From contig JBBMRB010000019.1 in the NCBI GenBank assembly GCA_038900335.1, forward strand, positions 1 through 64,000: DNA of 64,000 nt, given 5' to 3'. The stretch is from Rs1 sp038900335 (GTDB lineage Bacteria; Pseudomonadota; Gammaproteobacteria; Pseudomonadales; Balneatricaceae). The translations under genes and the position numbers were made by a program. The notes beneath the pieces are model-generated. The model was not told the DNA's origin. It ran no database searches and saw only the letters and a program-made list of their open reading frames with translations. Below, in pieces: positions 51,171 to 60,571 of the stretch; the first letter of the stretch is position 1, and the number at the start of each line of letters is the position of its first letter.

Positions 51171-52424
51171 ATGCCAATTGACCAAAAAACACCCCGTAGA
51201 GAACCCTATAAATCAGCGTTATTTGTGCCCCAGGCATCATCACGTCCTGATACCACTCCAGATTTCTCTCATATTGACGTACCACAACCAAAGCAGAGCA
51301 TAAGACCTGATCCATTAACAGCTGCCACTGAGATGTCAGATCTAGCTTATGGCTTAGTGCGAGTACTTGGGGATGATCATTTGTGTGATGGCCCATGGGT
51401 GCCTGAAATTAATGCTGAGCAATTGCGCTTAGGCTTAAAACATATGATGCATGTTCGCGCCTTTGATGTGCGTATGTTTAAAATGCAGCGCCAAGGCAAA
51501 CTGTCTTTTTATATGAAATCGACCGGTGAAGAGGCGGTATCTGTAGCACAAGGCATGGCTTTACGAGCAAACGATATGCTCTTTCCAAGCTATCGCCAAC
51601 AAGGTTTATTATTTGTTCGCGAACACTCAATCGTCGATTTAATGTGCCAGTGTTTATCTAACGCTAAAGATAATATTAAAGGTCGGCAAATGCCGATTTT
51701 CTACAGCTCCAAAAAACTCAACTATTTTTCACTCTCTGGTAATTTGGCTACGCAATTTTCTCAAGCTGTTGGCTGGGGTATGGCCTCTGCTTACAAAAAT
51801 GAAGATAACGTCGCTGTCTCTTGGGTTGGCGATGGTACAACTGCAGCCGCTGATGTTTATCACGCTCTCGTTTTTGGCTCCACTTACAAAGCACCTGTTA
51901 TTCTCAATGTTGTTAATAATCAGTGGGCGATATCCACCCCCCAATCCTTTGCCAGCACGGGAACAACTTTCGCCGCTAGAAGCATCGGCTTAAACATCCC
52001 AGGCATAAGAGTAGATGGCAACGACTTTCTGGCCGTTTATGCTGTTACTCAATGGGCTGCAGAGCGTGCCCGTGCAGGTCATGGCCCTACGTTTATTGAG
52101 CTTTACACCTATCGTACAGAGGGCCATTCTACCAGTGATAACCCCGATGCTTATCGCGGTAAAAACGAGGCGAGTTTTTGGCCTTTAGGCGATCCAATTG
52201 ATCGTCTAAAGCAGCACTTAATTGCTACTAACGAGTGGAGCGAAGAGCAGCATTTAGCCTTAGAAGAAGAGTTAACTCAAAGCATTACAACTAACTGGAA
52301 AGAAGCGCTGTCGCACGGATCACTAGATAACGGCCCGCATTGGCCTGTTGAATCAATGTTTGAGGATGTGTTTGAAGAAATGCCTGCACATTTAAAAGCC
52401 CAAAGCCAGAGAATAGGAGATTAG
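51171..52424 (+). CDS. bkdA1: Branched-chain 2-oxoacid dehydrogenase E1 alpha subunit
   Basis: Thiamine diphosphate-dependent decarboxylation of the keto acids of Val, Leu and Ile. 417 residues. The thiamine-binding motif runs from GDGTTAAADVYHALVFG to VVNNQWAIS near residues 220-255, and RTEGHSTSDNPDAYR is the conserved phosphorylation-loop region. The long N-terminal extension (about 70 residues) fits bacterial BkdA1. First gene of bkdA1-A2-B. Confidence 0.94.
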   Translation: MPIDQKTPRREPYKSALFVPQASSRPDTTPDFSHIDVPQPKQSIRPDPLTAATEMSDLAYGLVRVLGDDHLCDGPWVPEINAEQLRLGLKHMMHVRAFDVRMFKMQRQGKLSFYMKSTGEEAVSVAQGMALRANDMLFPSYRQQGLLFVREHSIVDLMCQCLSNAKDNIKGRQMPIFYSSKKLNYFSLSGNLATQFSQAVGWGMASAYKNEDNVAVSWVGDGTTAAADVYHALVFGSTYKAPVILNVVNNQWAISTPQSFASTGTTFAARSIGLNIPGIRVDGNDFLAVYAVTQWAAERARAGHGPTFIELYTYRTEGHSTSDNPDAYRGKNEASFWPLGDPIDRLKQHLIATNEWSEEQHLALEEELTQSITTNWKEALSHGSLDNGPHWPVESMFEDVFEEMPAHLKAQSQRIGD

Positions 52425-52427
52425 GTC

Positions 52428-53444
52428 ATGGCTAAAATGAACATAATACAAGCGCTTAACTCTGCTATGGATATCTGTATGGATATCGATCCTGATGTAT
52501 TAGTGATGGGCGAAGATGTCGGCTACTTTGGCGGTGTATTTCGCTGTACTGACGGCTTATTCAAAAAATACGGCGCGCATCGCGCACTTGATATGCCAAT
52601 CGCTGAAGGCGGCATCATGGGTGTTGCTATTGGCATGGGTGTCAATGGCTTGCGCCCTATTGTTGAAATCCAATTCTCTGATTACATTTATCCTGCTGTC
52701 GATCAAATTGTCTCTGAACTCGCTCGTTTACGACATCGCAGTGGTGGTGAATTTCATGCACCTATTGTCATCAGAACCCCTTGTGGCGGTGGCATTAGAG
52801 GCGGACAGACACACTCACAAAGCCCTGAAGCATTCTTTACCCATGCCTGTGGCTTAAAAACAGTCATGCCATCAAACCCTTATGATGCTAAAGGCCTTCT
52901 CATCAGTGCGATTGAGTCGAATGACCCTGTTATCTTTTTTGAGCCAAAGCGAATTTACAACGGCCCATTTGATGGTAATCATGAACAATCAGCACAAGCC
53001 TGGACAAACCACCCTTTAGGGGAAGTTCCGCAAGAGCACTATCGCGTTGAAATTGGAAAAGCGTCTGTTCTTACACAAGGTGCGCATGTCACGGTTATTA
53101 CTTATGGCAATATGGTTCATGTCGCACAAGGGGCTATTAACAATAGTGGTATCAATGCAGAACTGATTGATATCCGAACGTTAATTCCACTAGATATAGA
53201 AACGATTAAAAAATCAGTTGAGAAAACAGGCCGCTGTGTCGTGGTCCACGAAGCAACTTTAACCAGTGGTTTTGGTGCAGAAATCTTATCGCAAGTGCAA
53301 GAGCAATGCTTTTGGCACCTTAAAGCACCTATTGAGCGAGTGACGGGTTGGGACACCCCTTACCCACATGCTTTTGAATGGCAATATTTTCCCAGCCAAA
53401 AGCGTATTACCGATGCCATGCTGCGTACACTGGAGAGCAACTAA
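52428..53444 (+). CDS. bkdA2: Branched-chain 2-oxoacid dehydrogenase E1 beta subunit
   Basis: 338 residues; forms the E1 heterotetramer with BkdA1. Typical stretches are VLVMGEDVGYFGGVFRCTDG near 24-43, MPIAEGGIMGVAIGMGVNGL, EIQFSDYIYPAVDQIVSELA and GRCVVVHEATLTSGFGAEI. It starts 3 bases after bkdA1 and its stop overlaps the bkdB start by one base (TAATG). Confidence 0.95.
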   Translation: MAKMNIIQALNSAMDICMDIDPDVLVMGEDVGYFGGVFRCTDGLFKKYGAHRALDMPIAEGGIMGVAIGMGVNGLRPIVEIQFSDYIYPAVDQIVSELARLRHRSGGEFHAPIVIRTPCGGGIRGGQTHSQSPEAFFTHACGLKTVMPSNPYDAKGLLISAIESNDPVIFFEPKRIYNGPFDGNHEQSAQAWTNHPLGEVPQEHYRVEIGKASVLTQGAHVTVITYGNMVHVAQGAINNSGINAELIDIRTLIPLDIETIKKSVEKTGRCVVVHEATLTSGFGAEILSQVQEQCFWHLKAPIERVTGWDTPYPHAFEWQYFPSQKRITDAMLRTLESN

Positions 53445-54685
53445 TGAGCCAATATAGTTTTAAGCTTCCTGATTTAGGTGAAGGTATTGTCGTTTCAGAA
53501 ATTGTTGAATGGCATGTACAGGTTGGCGATCAAGTCACTGAAGATCAACATATTGTTGATGTGATGACTGATAAAGCAGTGGTAGAAGTAACAGCCCCGG
53601 TTAGCGGTATTGTCGCTAAGCTTGCCTGTGATGCAGGCGTCGAAATACCAGTGGGTAGCGAATTAATTTTATTTGATACCAATGCAGCTCAAGATGACAC
53701 TGGCAATCAGGCAAATCCTACAGGCAATAGTGCGCTAGAACCGACAACACCTGTAACTAGTACGACTCCATCTGCAGCTTCATCTGTTGTTAGTGCACCA
53801 CCAGCATTCGCTAATACTACAAACAAACACATACTGACTTCACCATCCGTTCGAAAACGAGCGCGTCATAGTGGCATTGATCTGTCATTGGTCAGTGGCT
53901 CTGGTAAGTTTGGCCGCATTAATAACGAAGATCTTGAACGCTTCATCGCTAGCGGTGGCGCCCAGATGTCTGTAATTAGCTCAGGGGAGCAAGGCACTAC
54001 TGAAATTAAAATTAGTGGTTTGCGCCGCGCTATTGCCAAGAAAATGCTGCAATCTAAACGCAATATCCCTCACTACTCCTATGTTGAAGAAGTTGATTTA
54101 ACGGCATTAGAAACCTTGCGCGCCCATCTCAACAAAAACAAACAGGAACAACAAAGTAAATTAACTTTACTGCCCTTTATTATTAAAGCGCTTAATAAGG
54201 TATTAGCTGATTTCCCACACTGTAATGCTCATTACAATGAAGAGTCACAGATATTAACTCAACATAGTAATATCAATGTTGGTATAGCAACGATGACAGA
54301 GCTAGGCTTATTAGTCCCTGTTGTAAAAAACAGCCAAGCACTTGATATTTGGCAAAATGCTGCAGAGCTAACAAGGGTCACGGGCGTGACTAAACAAGGT
54401 AGAGCTAAATCTGATGAGCTATCGGGCTCGACGATTACCATTACAAGTTTAGGCGCGGTAGGCGGGATAGTGACAACACCTATTATCAATGCACCTGAGA
54501 CTTGTATTATTGGTATTAATAAAATGCAGCAACGTGCTGTTATCATTGATGGCAAGATAGAGATTCGTACAATGATGAATATATCATCCTCGTTCGATCA
54601 CCGTATTGTCGATGGCTATGATGGCGCTTTATTGATTCAAGCCTTAAAAACGATGCTAGAAAACCCTGGCGCTATTTTCGTTTAA
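53444..54685 (+). CDS. bkdB: Branched-chain 2-oxoacid dehydrogenase E2 (lipoamide acyltransferase)
   Basis: 413 residues from ATG 53444 inside the bkdA2 stop. Lipoyl domain (1-80) with lipoylated Lys44 in MTDKAVVEV; a Ser/Thr/Pro/Ala-rich linker (about 85-125); the E1/E3-binding domain (SPSVRKRARHSGIDLSLVSG); and the catalytic domain from about 185 with His386 and Asp390 in SFDHRIVDGYDGA. No E3 gene (lpdV) follows; a convergent terminator comes directly, so the complex must use an E3 encoded elsewhere. Confidence 0.95.
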   Translation: MSQYSFKLPDLGEGIVVSEIVEWHVQVGDQVTEDQHIVDVMTDKAVVEVTAPVSGIVAKLACDAGVEIPVGSELILFDTNAAQDDTGNQANPTGNSALEPTTPVTSTTPSAASSVVSAPPAFANTTNKHILTSPSVRKRARHSGIDLSLVSGSGKFGRINNEDLERFIASGGAQMSVISSGEQGTTEIKISGLRRAIAKKMLQSKRNIPHYSYVEEVDLTALETLRAHLNKNKQEQQSKLTLLPFIIKALNKVLADFPHCNAHYNEESQILTQHSNINVGIATMTELGLLVPVVKNSQALDIWQNAAELTRVTGVTKQGRAKSDELSGSTITITSLGAVGGIVTTPIINAPETCIIGINKMQQRAVIIDGKIEIRTMMNISSSFDHRIVDGYDGALLIQALKTMLENPGAIFV

Positions 54686-54695
54686 CAGCTTTTGC

Positions 54696-54724
54696 GTATT
54701 AAGGCTGCTCAACAGCCTTAATAC
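54696..54724. terminator. Hairpin between bkdB and the cyclophilin gene
   Basis: GTATTAAGGCTG (54696-54707), CTCAA loop, CAGCCTTAATAC (54713-54724): a perfect 12-bp stem between convergent genes. No U tract on either side, so it works either as a weak bidirectional terminator or as a 3' end stabiliser. Confidence 0.65.
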
Positions 54725-54735
54725 AAATGCGTTTA

Positions 54736-55407
54736 TTAACTAGCCGGCAATACTTCTATTGTCGCTTTCACTATTTTAAGCTTTTTTGACGTTTGTCCTG
54801 AATTACTACCATAAGACTCAATGGTCTTTAGTGTATCCATGCCTTTGATAACATGGCCAAACACAGTGTGCTTACCATCTAACCAATTCGTTGGCTTAAA
54901 CGTTAAGAAGAACTGACTGCCATCAGTACCTGGGCCTGCATTAGCCATACTTAAAGTACCAGGCTTGTCATGAATGGCAGATGCTGAAAACTCGCCGTCA
55001 TAAGTATAACCAGGACCGCGACGCCCAGTACCGGTAGGGTCGCCACCTTGCGCCATAAACCCTTTGATGACACGATGAAAAACGATATCATCGTAAAAGC
55101 CGAGGCGTGTTAAATAAATAGTACTGCTCACATGCATAGGAGCAACACTAGGCATTAGTTCAACAGAGAGATCCCCCTCTGTTGTCTGTAAGTTCCACAA
55201 ATACCTTTTACCTTCATTAAATACCTGCATTGGCGGCTTATCTAATGCCAACTTCCATTGGTATGCAGTTTTATCTACGTTTTTTTGCGCTATGAAACGA
55301 TCAATATTTTTTAACGCCGTGCTAGTGTCAGCAAACACATTAACACTTGCTGTTATACCCAATACAGCGACACCAGCGATAACACTCTTTAACTTGTTAA
55401 AATGCAT
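54736..55407 (-). CDS. Periplasmic cyclophilin-type peptidyl-prolyl isomerase
   Basis: 223 residues with a signal peptide (1-26, ending NVFA). An about 55-residue N-terminal lead is followed by the cyclophilin domain: FYDDIVFHRVIKGFMAQGGD with active-site Arg, GTGRRGPGYTYDGEF, and MANAGPGTDGSQFFLTF. Acts on prolyl bonds of periplasmic proteins. It stands alone on the minus strand. Confidence 0.92.
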   Translation of the reverse strand: MHFNKLKSVIAGVAVLGITASVNVFADTSTALKNIDRFIAQKNVDKTAYQWKLALDKPPMQVFNEGKRYLWNLQTTEGDLSVELMPSVAPMHVSSTIYLTRLGFYDDIVFHRVIKGFMAQGGDPTGTGRRGPGYTYDGEFSASAIHDKPGTLSMANAGPGTDGSQFFLTFKPTNWLDGKHTVFGHVIKGMDTLKTIESYGSNSGQTSKKLKIVKATIEVLPAS

Positions 55408-56073
55408 ATTAAGTCCTTAACTATTATTTAATGATTACTACTCCAACTAGTACTATAGCGACAATAATTTAAGATTTGTACTAAACATTCATAAGAAGCT
55501 CAAAAAAGCAGGTCGCTATTACAAATCGCTTGAACCTGAGCATATAGATCATTTTTCTATTGATCTGGCTAAATCTATCGACAGTTGTTCTCTCTATATA
55601 CATTGGCCATAACTATTATTGAAGTATGTTTAAAAATCATTAGAAAATAGCTATTTATTTATAAGCAGGCAGCAAAAAATAGCTAACAGCTGTGTTTACT
55701 TTATAACTAGCTTTATGTAGTCACTATATTTACATGAAAAAAAATCACTACAGATCTAATAACAATTAATTTAATTCACGTAGTTTTTATACAAACCCTA
55801 CTCTTCGCACACCAATCCTTATAAATCTGAAAAAAACACCGAAGAACTTGGCGTTACAGCGCAGATATTGTTGTAGTTTTTTTACAACCGGCTTTGTGAA
55901 ATTTCTTGTAGTCAAACTACAACACCCCGAACTGCGTGGCCTTCAGCGTTGACGAAGGCATAGTTTACGTTGCATTATCTGTTCAACCCAAACGGGTAAC
56001 GAGCACAAAACTTAAACAATAGTCTGCTTTACACAGCACTAAAATTATAAAAATTAAGGAAGGGATGAACGTT
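55408..56073. other. Long aceA upstream region (about 660 bases)
   Basis: No gene seen. The first 400 bases are AT-rich. Two TGTAG-type palindromes at 55871-55887 and 55906-55922 are listed separately. The last 100 bases up to the AAGGAAGGG ribosome site would be the aceA leader. Confidence 0.5.
55871..55922. promoter_or_regulatory. Tandem HexR/RccR-like operators upstream of aceA
   Basis: TTGTAGTCAAACTACAA at 55906-55922 is a perfect 7-3-7 palindrome. TTGTAGTTTTTTTACAA at 55871-55887 is a less perfect copy, 35 bases upstream centre to centre. Both look like the TGTAGT-N3-ACTACA sites of the RpiR-family, KDPG-sensing regulators HexR and RccR; RccR controls aceA in Pseudomonas. The regulator itself is not in the window. 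Confidence 0.6.
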
Positions 56074-57681
56074 ATGTCAAATTACATGCAAAACATAGAT
56101 GCTGTAACAAGCCTTAAAGCTAGCCATGCAGATACATGGAGCGCGATTAATCCAGAATCAGCTGCACGGATGAGAAGCCAAAACCGCTTCAAGACAGGCT
56201 TAGACATTGCCAAGTACACTGCAAAAATCATGCGCGACGATATGGACAACTACGATGCCAACCCTGAGATGTACACTCAATCTTTAGGTTGCTGGCACGG
56301 TTTTATCGGCCAACAAAAAATGATTTCCATTAAAAAACACTTTGAGAACACAGATCGTAAATACCTATACCTTTCTGGCTGGATGGTCGCAGCACTTCGC
56401 TCAGAGTTTGGCCCTCTTCCTGATCAATCAATGCATGAGAAAACATCTGTTGCCAGCTTAATCGCAGAACTATATACCTTTTTGAGACAGGCAGACGCCC
56501 GTGAATTAGGCGGCCTATTTAGAGAGCTAGATAAGGCACGTGATGCTAACGATGGTATTAAAGTAAAATCACTGCAAAGCCAAATCGATAACTACGTCAC
56601 CCATGTCGTGCCTATTATTGCCGATATAGATGCAGGCTTTGGTAACGCTGAAGCCACATACTTAATGGCTAAGCAAATGATTGAAGCCGGGGCGTGTTGT
56701 ATCCAATTAGAAAACCAAGTATCCGATGAAAAACAATGCGGCCATCAAGACGGTAAAGTAACAGTACCTCATGCCGATTTCTTAGCTAAAATTAACGCTG
56801 TACGTTACGCCTTTTTAGAGCTTGGCATTGATGATGGTGTTATCGTCGCGAGAACCGACTCATTGGGCGCAGGCTTAACCAAACAAATTGCAGTCACTAA
56901 TCAAGAGGGCGATTTGGGCGATCTATACAACTCATTCTTAGATTGTGAAGAAGTCAGTAACGATGATATTGGTCACGGCGATGTATTGATCAAACAAAAC
57001 GGCAAGCTTGTCAGACCAAAACGTTTAGCGAGCAACTTGTTTCAATTTCGTAAAGGCACAGGTGAAGCACGCTGTATCCTTGATAGCATTACCTCTTTAC
57101 AAAACGGCGCAGACTTATTATGGATAGAAACTGAAAAACCACATATCGGCCAAATTGGCGCCATGGTTGATGAAATACGTAAAGTTGTTCCCAACGCGAA
57201 ACTCGTTTACAACAACTCACCTTCTTTCAACTGGACATTAAACTTCCGCCAACAAGCATTTGATCTAATGGTTGAAGCAGGACAAGACGTTTCAGCATAC
57301 AACCGTGACGGTTTGATGAGCGAGCAATATGATGGCACTGAATTAGCAATATTAGCTGATGAGAAGATCCGTACTTTCCAGGCAGATTCTGCGAAGCAAG
57401 CCGGTATTTTCCATCACTTGATCACATTGCCAACGTACCACACCGCGGCGCTTTCTACTGATAATCTAGCGAAAGAATACTTTGGTGATCAAGGCATGCT
57501 AGGCTACGTCAGTGGTGTTCAGCGCAAAGAGATACGTCAAGGCATCGCTTGTGTTAAACATCAAAATATGGCCGGATCCGATATGGGTGATGATCATAAA
57601 GAATACTTTGCAGGTGAGGCGGCACTTAAAGCCTCTGGTAAAGACAACACAATGAACCAATTTGATGTCAATGCCGCTTAA
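56074..57681 (+). CDS. aceA: Isocitrate lyase (long Pseudomonas-type form)
   Basis: Glyoxylate shunt: isocitrate to glyoxylate and succinate. 535 residues from ATG 56074, which gives MSNYMQNIDAVTSLK, matching the Pseudomonas AceA start, with AGGAAGGG 9 bases upstream; an ATG three codons earlier (56065) is too close to the ribosome site. Active-site Cys222 lies in KQCGH. Other typical stretches: QSLGCWHGFIGQQKMISIKK, ADIDAGFGNAEATYLMAKQM and VYNNSPSFNW. About 100 residues longer than E. coli AceA. No malate synthase or aceK is adjacent. Confidence 0.96.
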   Translation: MSNYMQNIDAVTSLKASHADTWSAINPESAARMRSQNRFKTGLDIAKYTAKIMRDDMDNYDANPEMYTQSLGCWHGFIGQQKMISIKKHFENTDRKYLYLSGWMVAALRSEFGPLPDQSMHEKTSVASLIAELYTFLRQADARELGGLFRELDKARDANDGIKVKSLQSQIDNYVTHVVPIIADIDAGFGNAEATYLMAKQMIEAGACCIQLENQVSDEKQCGHQDGKVTVPHADFLAKINAVRYAFLELGIDDGVIVARTDSLGAGLTKQIAVTNQEGDLGDLYNSFLDCEEVSNDDIGHGDVLIKQNGKLVRPKRLASNLFQFRKGTGEARCILDSITSLQNGADLLWIETEKPHIGQIGAMVDEIRKVVPNAKLVYNNSPSFNWTLNFRQQAFDLMVEAGQDVSAYNRDGLMSEQYDGTELAILADEKIRTFQADSAKQAGIFHHLITLPTYHTAALSTDNLAKEYFGDQGMLGYVSGVQRKEIRQGIACVKHQNMAGSDMGDDHKEYFAGEAALKASGKDNTMNQFDVNAA

Positions 57682-57707
57682 TCTGCATTAGTCGAATGAT
57701 GGACAAT

Positions 57708-57744
57708 AAAAAAGGTCGTTTCTGTAGAGAATACGACCTTTTTT
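57708..57744 (+). terminator. aceA terminator
   Basis: AAAAAAGGTCGT (57708-57719) and ACGACCTTTTTT (57733-57744) form a 12-bp stem; inner TTCT/AGAA pairs extend it. It ends in a run of seven T. Strong intrinsic terminator 27 bases after the aceA stop, usable in both directions. Confidence 0.92.
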
Positions 57745-57869
57745 TATACTAAGCTAAATTAAGCGATGTGGCTATTGAAAGAAAATAGCGGATGATAATC
57801 ACATTTATAAAGCGGATAAAAAAGCTTTAATCAGTTTAGCGTCAACTCTATCTTCTTAATAACTCATGC

Positions 57870-58013
57870 TTACTCAGATTGAGAACGTTTAGAATCTTCG
57901 ATAACGTTCTTACGTACGAAATGAATACCGTAACCGACCATAACAATCGATGCGACAATGATCGCAACCGATGGTGCGATAGAATAAAAATTATAAATAT
58001 CAAATCCAAACAT
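57870..58013 (-). CDS. 47-residue single-pass membrane peptide
   Basis: A short open frame on the minus strand: starts MFGFDIYNFYSIAPSV, has one hydrophobic helix (about 12-31, IAPSVAIIVASIVMVGYGI) and a positively charged then polar tail (HFVRKNVIEDSKRSQSE). The layout N-out/C-in fits the positive-inside rule. GAG lies 8 bases before the ATG. Translation gives no rare or repeated residues, which supports real coding. No family recognised; it could be a small subunit or regulator of a membrane complex. It lies alone between aceA and the FAH-family gene. Confidence 0.6.
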   Translation of the reverse strand: MFGFDIYNFYSIAPSVAIIVASIVMVGYGIHFVRKNVIEDSKRSQSE

Positions 58014-58230
58014 GTTTAATCTCAACTCATTTAACTTAAATTAACACTATTTATGTCATTGCTTTGATATACATCAAACAATCACTAAAAATTTAACGAA
58101 TAATAACACGTGTTTCAGCAAAATTCAGCCAAGCACATCATTTTATCCATAAACTATTTTTATTCATTGATTAATAGCGATATAGTTTAATGACTTATAC
58201 CTTCTATCATATGCATAAAGAGTAAACATT

Positions 58231-58857
58231 GTGAATACCATTAATATCGGCGATCGCCAAATAGCACCTAGTAAAATTGTTTGTGTCGGCAGAAATTATT
58301 TAGCGCATATTCAGGAGTTAAATAACGAAGTGCCTGAAAACATGGTGTTGTTTATTAAGCCAAACTCATCAATATCGGAGCAACTTTCATGCCGACAAGT
58401 CGGCCACAGTGATAACGAAGCGCTGCACTATGAAACAGAAATATGCTTTTTATATGAAAATAATCAGCTCTGTGGTGTGGGTATTGGCTTAGATTTAACG
58501 AAACGTAATCTACAAGCTGCACTGAAAAGCAAGGGTTTACCTTGGGAGCGCGCAAAGTGTTTTGATGGCGCTGCACTTTTCAGTGATTTCATCAAAATTG
58601 ATCATATCAGCGAGCAACTAAACTTAACGCTCCACATTAATGGTGTAGCAACACAACATGCACACACTAGCCATATGATTTATTGCGTGCCAAGCATCCT
58701 CTCACAAATACAATCATTTATGAGTTTAAGCGATGGCGATATAATTATGACGGGTACCCCAGCAGGGGTTGGCGTCATTGAACAAGGCGCTCTGTTTGAA
58801 TGTAGACTGTATGATGGTGAGCAACTTTTAATTGAAAAGAGCTGGCAAGCTAACTAG
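58231..58857 (+). CDS. Fumarylacetoacetate hydrolase (FAH) family protein
   Basis: 208 residues from a GTG with AAAGAG upstream. Single FAH domain of the YcgM/FAHD1 type (acylpyruvase or oxaloacetate decarboxylase in characterised members): KIVCVGRNYLAHIQELNNEV near the start, metal ligands Glu68 and Glu70 in YETEICF, LDLTKRNLQ, and the C-terminal DIIMTGTPAGVGVI. The exact substrate cannot be assigned. It converges with cinA. Confidence 0.88.
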   Translation: MNTINIGDRQIAPSKIVCVGRNYLAHIQELNNEVPENMVLFIKPNSSISEQLSCRQVGHSDNEALHYETEICFLYENNQLCGVGIGLDLTKRNLQAALKSKGLPWERAKCFDGAALFSDFIKIDHISEQLNLTLHINGVATQHAHTSHMIYCVPSILSQIQSFMSLSDGDIIMTGTPAGVGVIEQGALFECRLYDGEQLLIEKSWQAN

Positions 58858-58917
58858 TAGCGTGCCTAACAAATAAACGTTTCAAAATTGAGAAGACGAA
58901 AGACCAATAAAGGGTCA

Positions 58918-60288
58918 CTAAAGAGCGATGAAATCTACTACCTTTTGCTCGACCCTTTTAATACTTGGATAATCGCCAATAGGCGATTTCTGTTGCACAG
59001 CTCTAGACAACATATCTAAGGCGAGTGCACTACTCATATTGCGAATATAATGACGACTACTCGATGCAGAAAACTGTACTTTTTGGCTATAAATTTTTTC
59101 ATGTGCCTTCACTGCAATAACCACAGTGCCGACAGGAATCTGCTCGCTGCCACCGCCGGGCCCTGCTACCCCACTGGTCGCGACTGCAAAGTCTGTAATT
59201 AAACGCTCTGATTGGACCTCGCTTTTAGTCAGCGCACAAGCTGCACCTGTTGCCATTTGTATCACACAATCTAATGACACTTCGCTGTGTTGTAAAATAG
59301 TGGCACTAGAGACTGCTAACAACGCTTTTTTGGCCTCATTACAGTAGGTAACAATACCTTGCTTTAAATAGGCTGAGCTGCCGGCAAAATTTACTAATTG
59401 ACTGCTAATATCGCCACCGGTTAATGACTCAGCTATCGCCAATGTCTGAGTACTAGCAACCAATAAATGGTGCACGCGCTCAGCCACACTATTACAGCTT
59501 TGCGCTACCACACTATCAGCTAACACTGTTACGGCTTGTTGATAAGCATCCTGTTTTGCCTGCTCATTACACTGTCGCGCTATCAGCTTAAGCTCTAAAT
59601 AAGGAGAAAACGAGCGATAGCCTAAACTAATACCATGCGGCCATGATAATGGCTCTAATAAATCCGCCATTGCGGACTCGCCAATACCTAAGGTCAATAG
59701 CTTCGTCACACTGACTTGCTCTAGCTCAACCTCATTAATATTGACCTTAAGCTGGGCAGCTTTTGCTGATAGCGCCTGCTCTTTAACGAATGGAATAAAC
59801 TGATGAGTGATCATGTGTTTAAACTCATGGGGCACACCGGGGGTAAAAAACAGCCAGGCTCGGTGAAGCTTTACTCTAAAACCGCAGGCAGTACCGACTG
59901 GGTTCTCTATCATCACAGCGCCTTGTGGCAATAGCGCCTGCTTTAAATTACTAGCAGATATCGTAAGGTTTCTAGCGCTAAAGCGCTGCTCTAACGTTGC
60001 ACGCCACAGCTTATTTTCAACCAACTCAACAGCCATTGCCTGAGCCATCGCCTGCGTTGATAAATCATCAGCTGTAGGGCCTAAACCGCCGTTGACCAAA
60101 ATAATATCAGCATATTGACTGCGCTCACTAAACACGGCGATTAAATCATCTAACCTGTCGCCTATGGTGGTACGGCGCTGCATTTCAAAACCCGCATCCA
60201 TTAACTCATTGCCAAGCCATGCAGCATTGGTGTCAACTATCTGGCCTGCGAGCACTTCTTCACCGGTACAAATCATTTCTAATTTCAT
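58918..60288 (-). CDS. cinA: CinA-like protein (two-domain)
   Basis: 456 residues. The N-terminal MoCF-biosynthesis-like domain (about 1-170, ADP-ribose/NAD-derivative hydrolase in characterised CinA) shows CTGEEVLAGQIVDTNAAWLG and VNGGLGPTADDLS. The C-terminal domain (about 290-445, NMN deamidase in PncC) shows TLAIAESLTGGDISSQLVNF and VATSGVAGPGGGSEQIPVGT. Together they fit the pyridine-nucleotide salvage role of CinA/PncC. The middle linker is longer than in short CinA proteins. Confidence 0.9.
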   Translation of the reverse strand: MKLEMICTGEEVLAGQIVDTNAAWLGNELMDAGFEMQRRTTIGDRLDDLIAVFSERSQYADIILVNGGLGPTADDLSTQAMAQAMAVELVENKLWRATLEQRFSARNLTISASNLKQALLPQGAVMIENPVGTACGFRVKLHRAWLFFTPGVPHEFKHMITHQFIPFVKEQALSAKAAQLKVNINEVELEQVSVTKLLTLGIGESAMADLLEPLSWPHGISLGYRSFSPYLELKLIARQCNEQAKQDAYQQAVTVLADSVVAQSCNSVAERVHHLLVASTQTLAIAESLTGGDISSQLVNFAGSSAYLKQGIVTYCNEAKKALLAVSSATILQHSEVSLDCVIQMATGAACALTKSEVQSERLITDFAVATSGVAGPGGGSEQIPVGTVVIAVKAHEKIYSQKVQFSASSSRHYIRNMSSALALDMLSRAVQQKSPIGDYPSIKRVEQKVVDFIAL

Positions 60289-60571
60289 TACTACTCTCTT
60301 ATGTTAATAATGGCCGCCATGATGCCGGCACATATTATCAACAATCATCCAAACCAATCCATTCAACGATTAAAACATGACGATGATAATATTGCTCATA
60401 ATCACCTTTTTTGATGGCGATAAAACAGCATTGATTCTAGGCTATATAATTGAATTAATTATCTATATTCCGTTAATATGTAAAGTTATGTAAAGTAGCA
60501 ACAAAACTCTAGCGAATATTTATTTAACGATTAAACTAAGAGCAACGATAATAAAAGGTTAAAACGTAATT

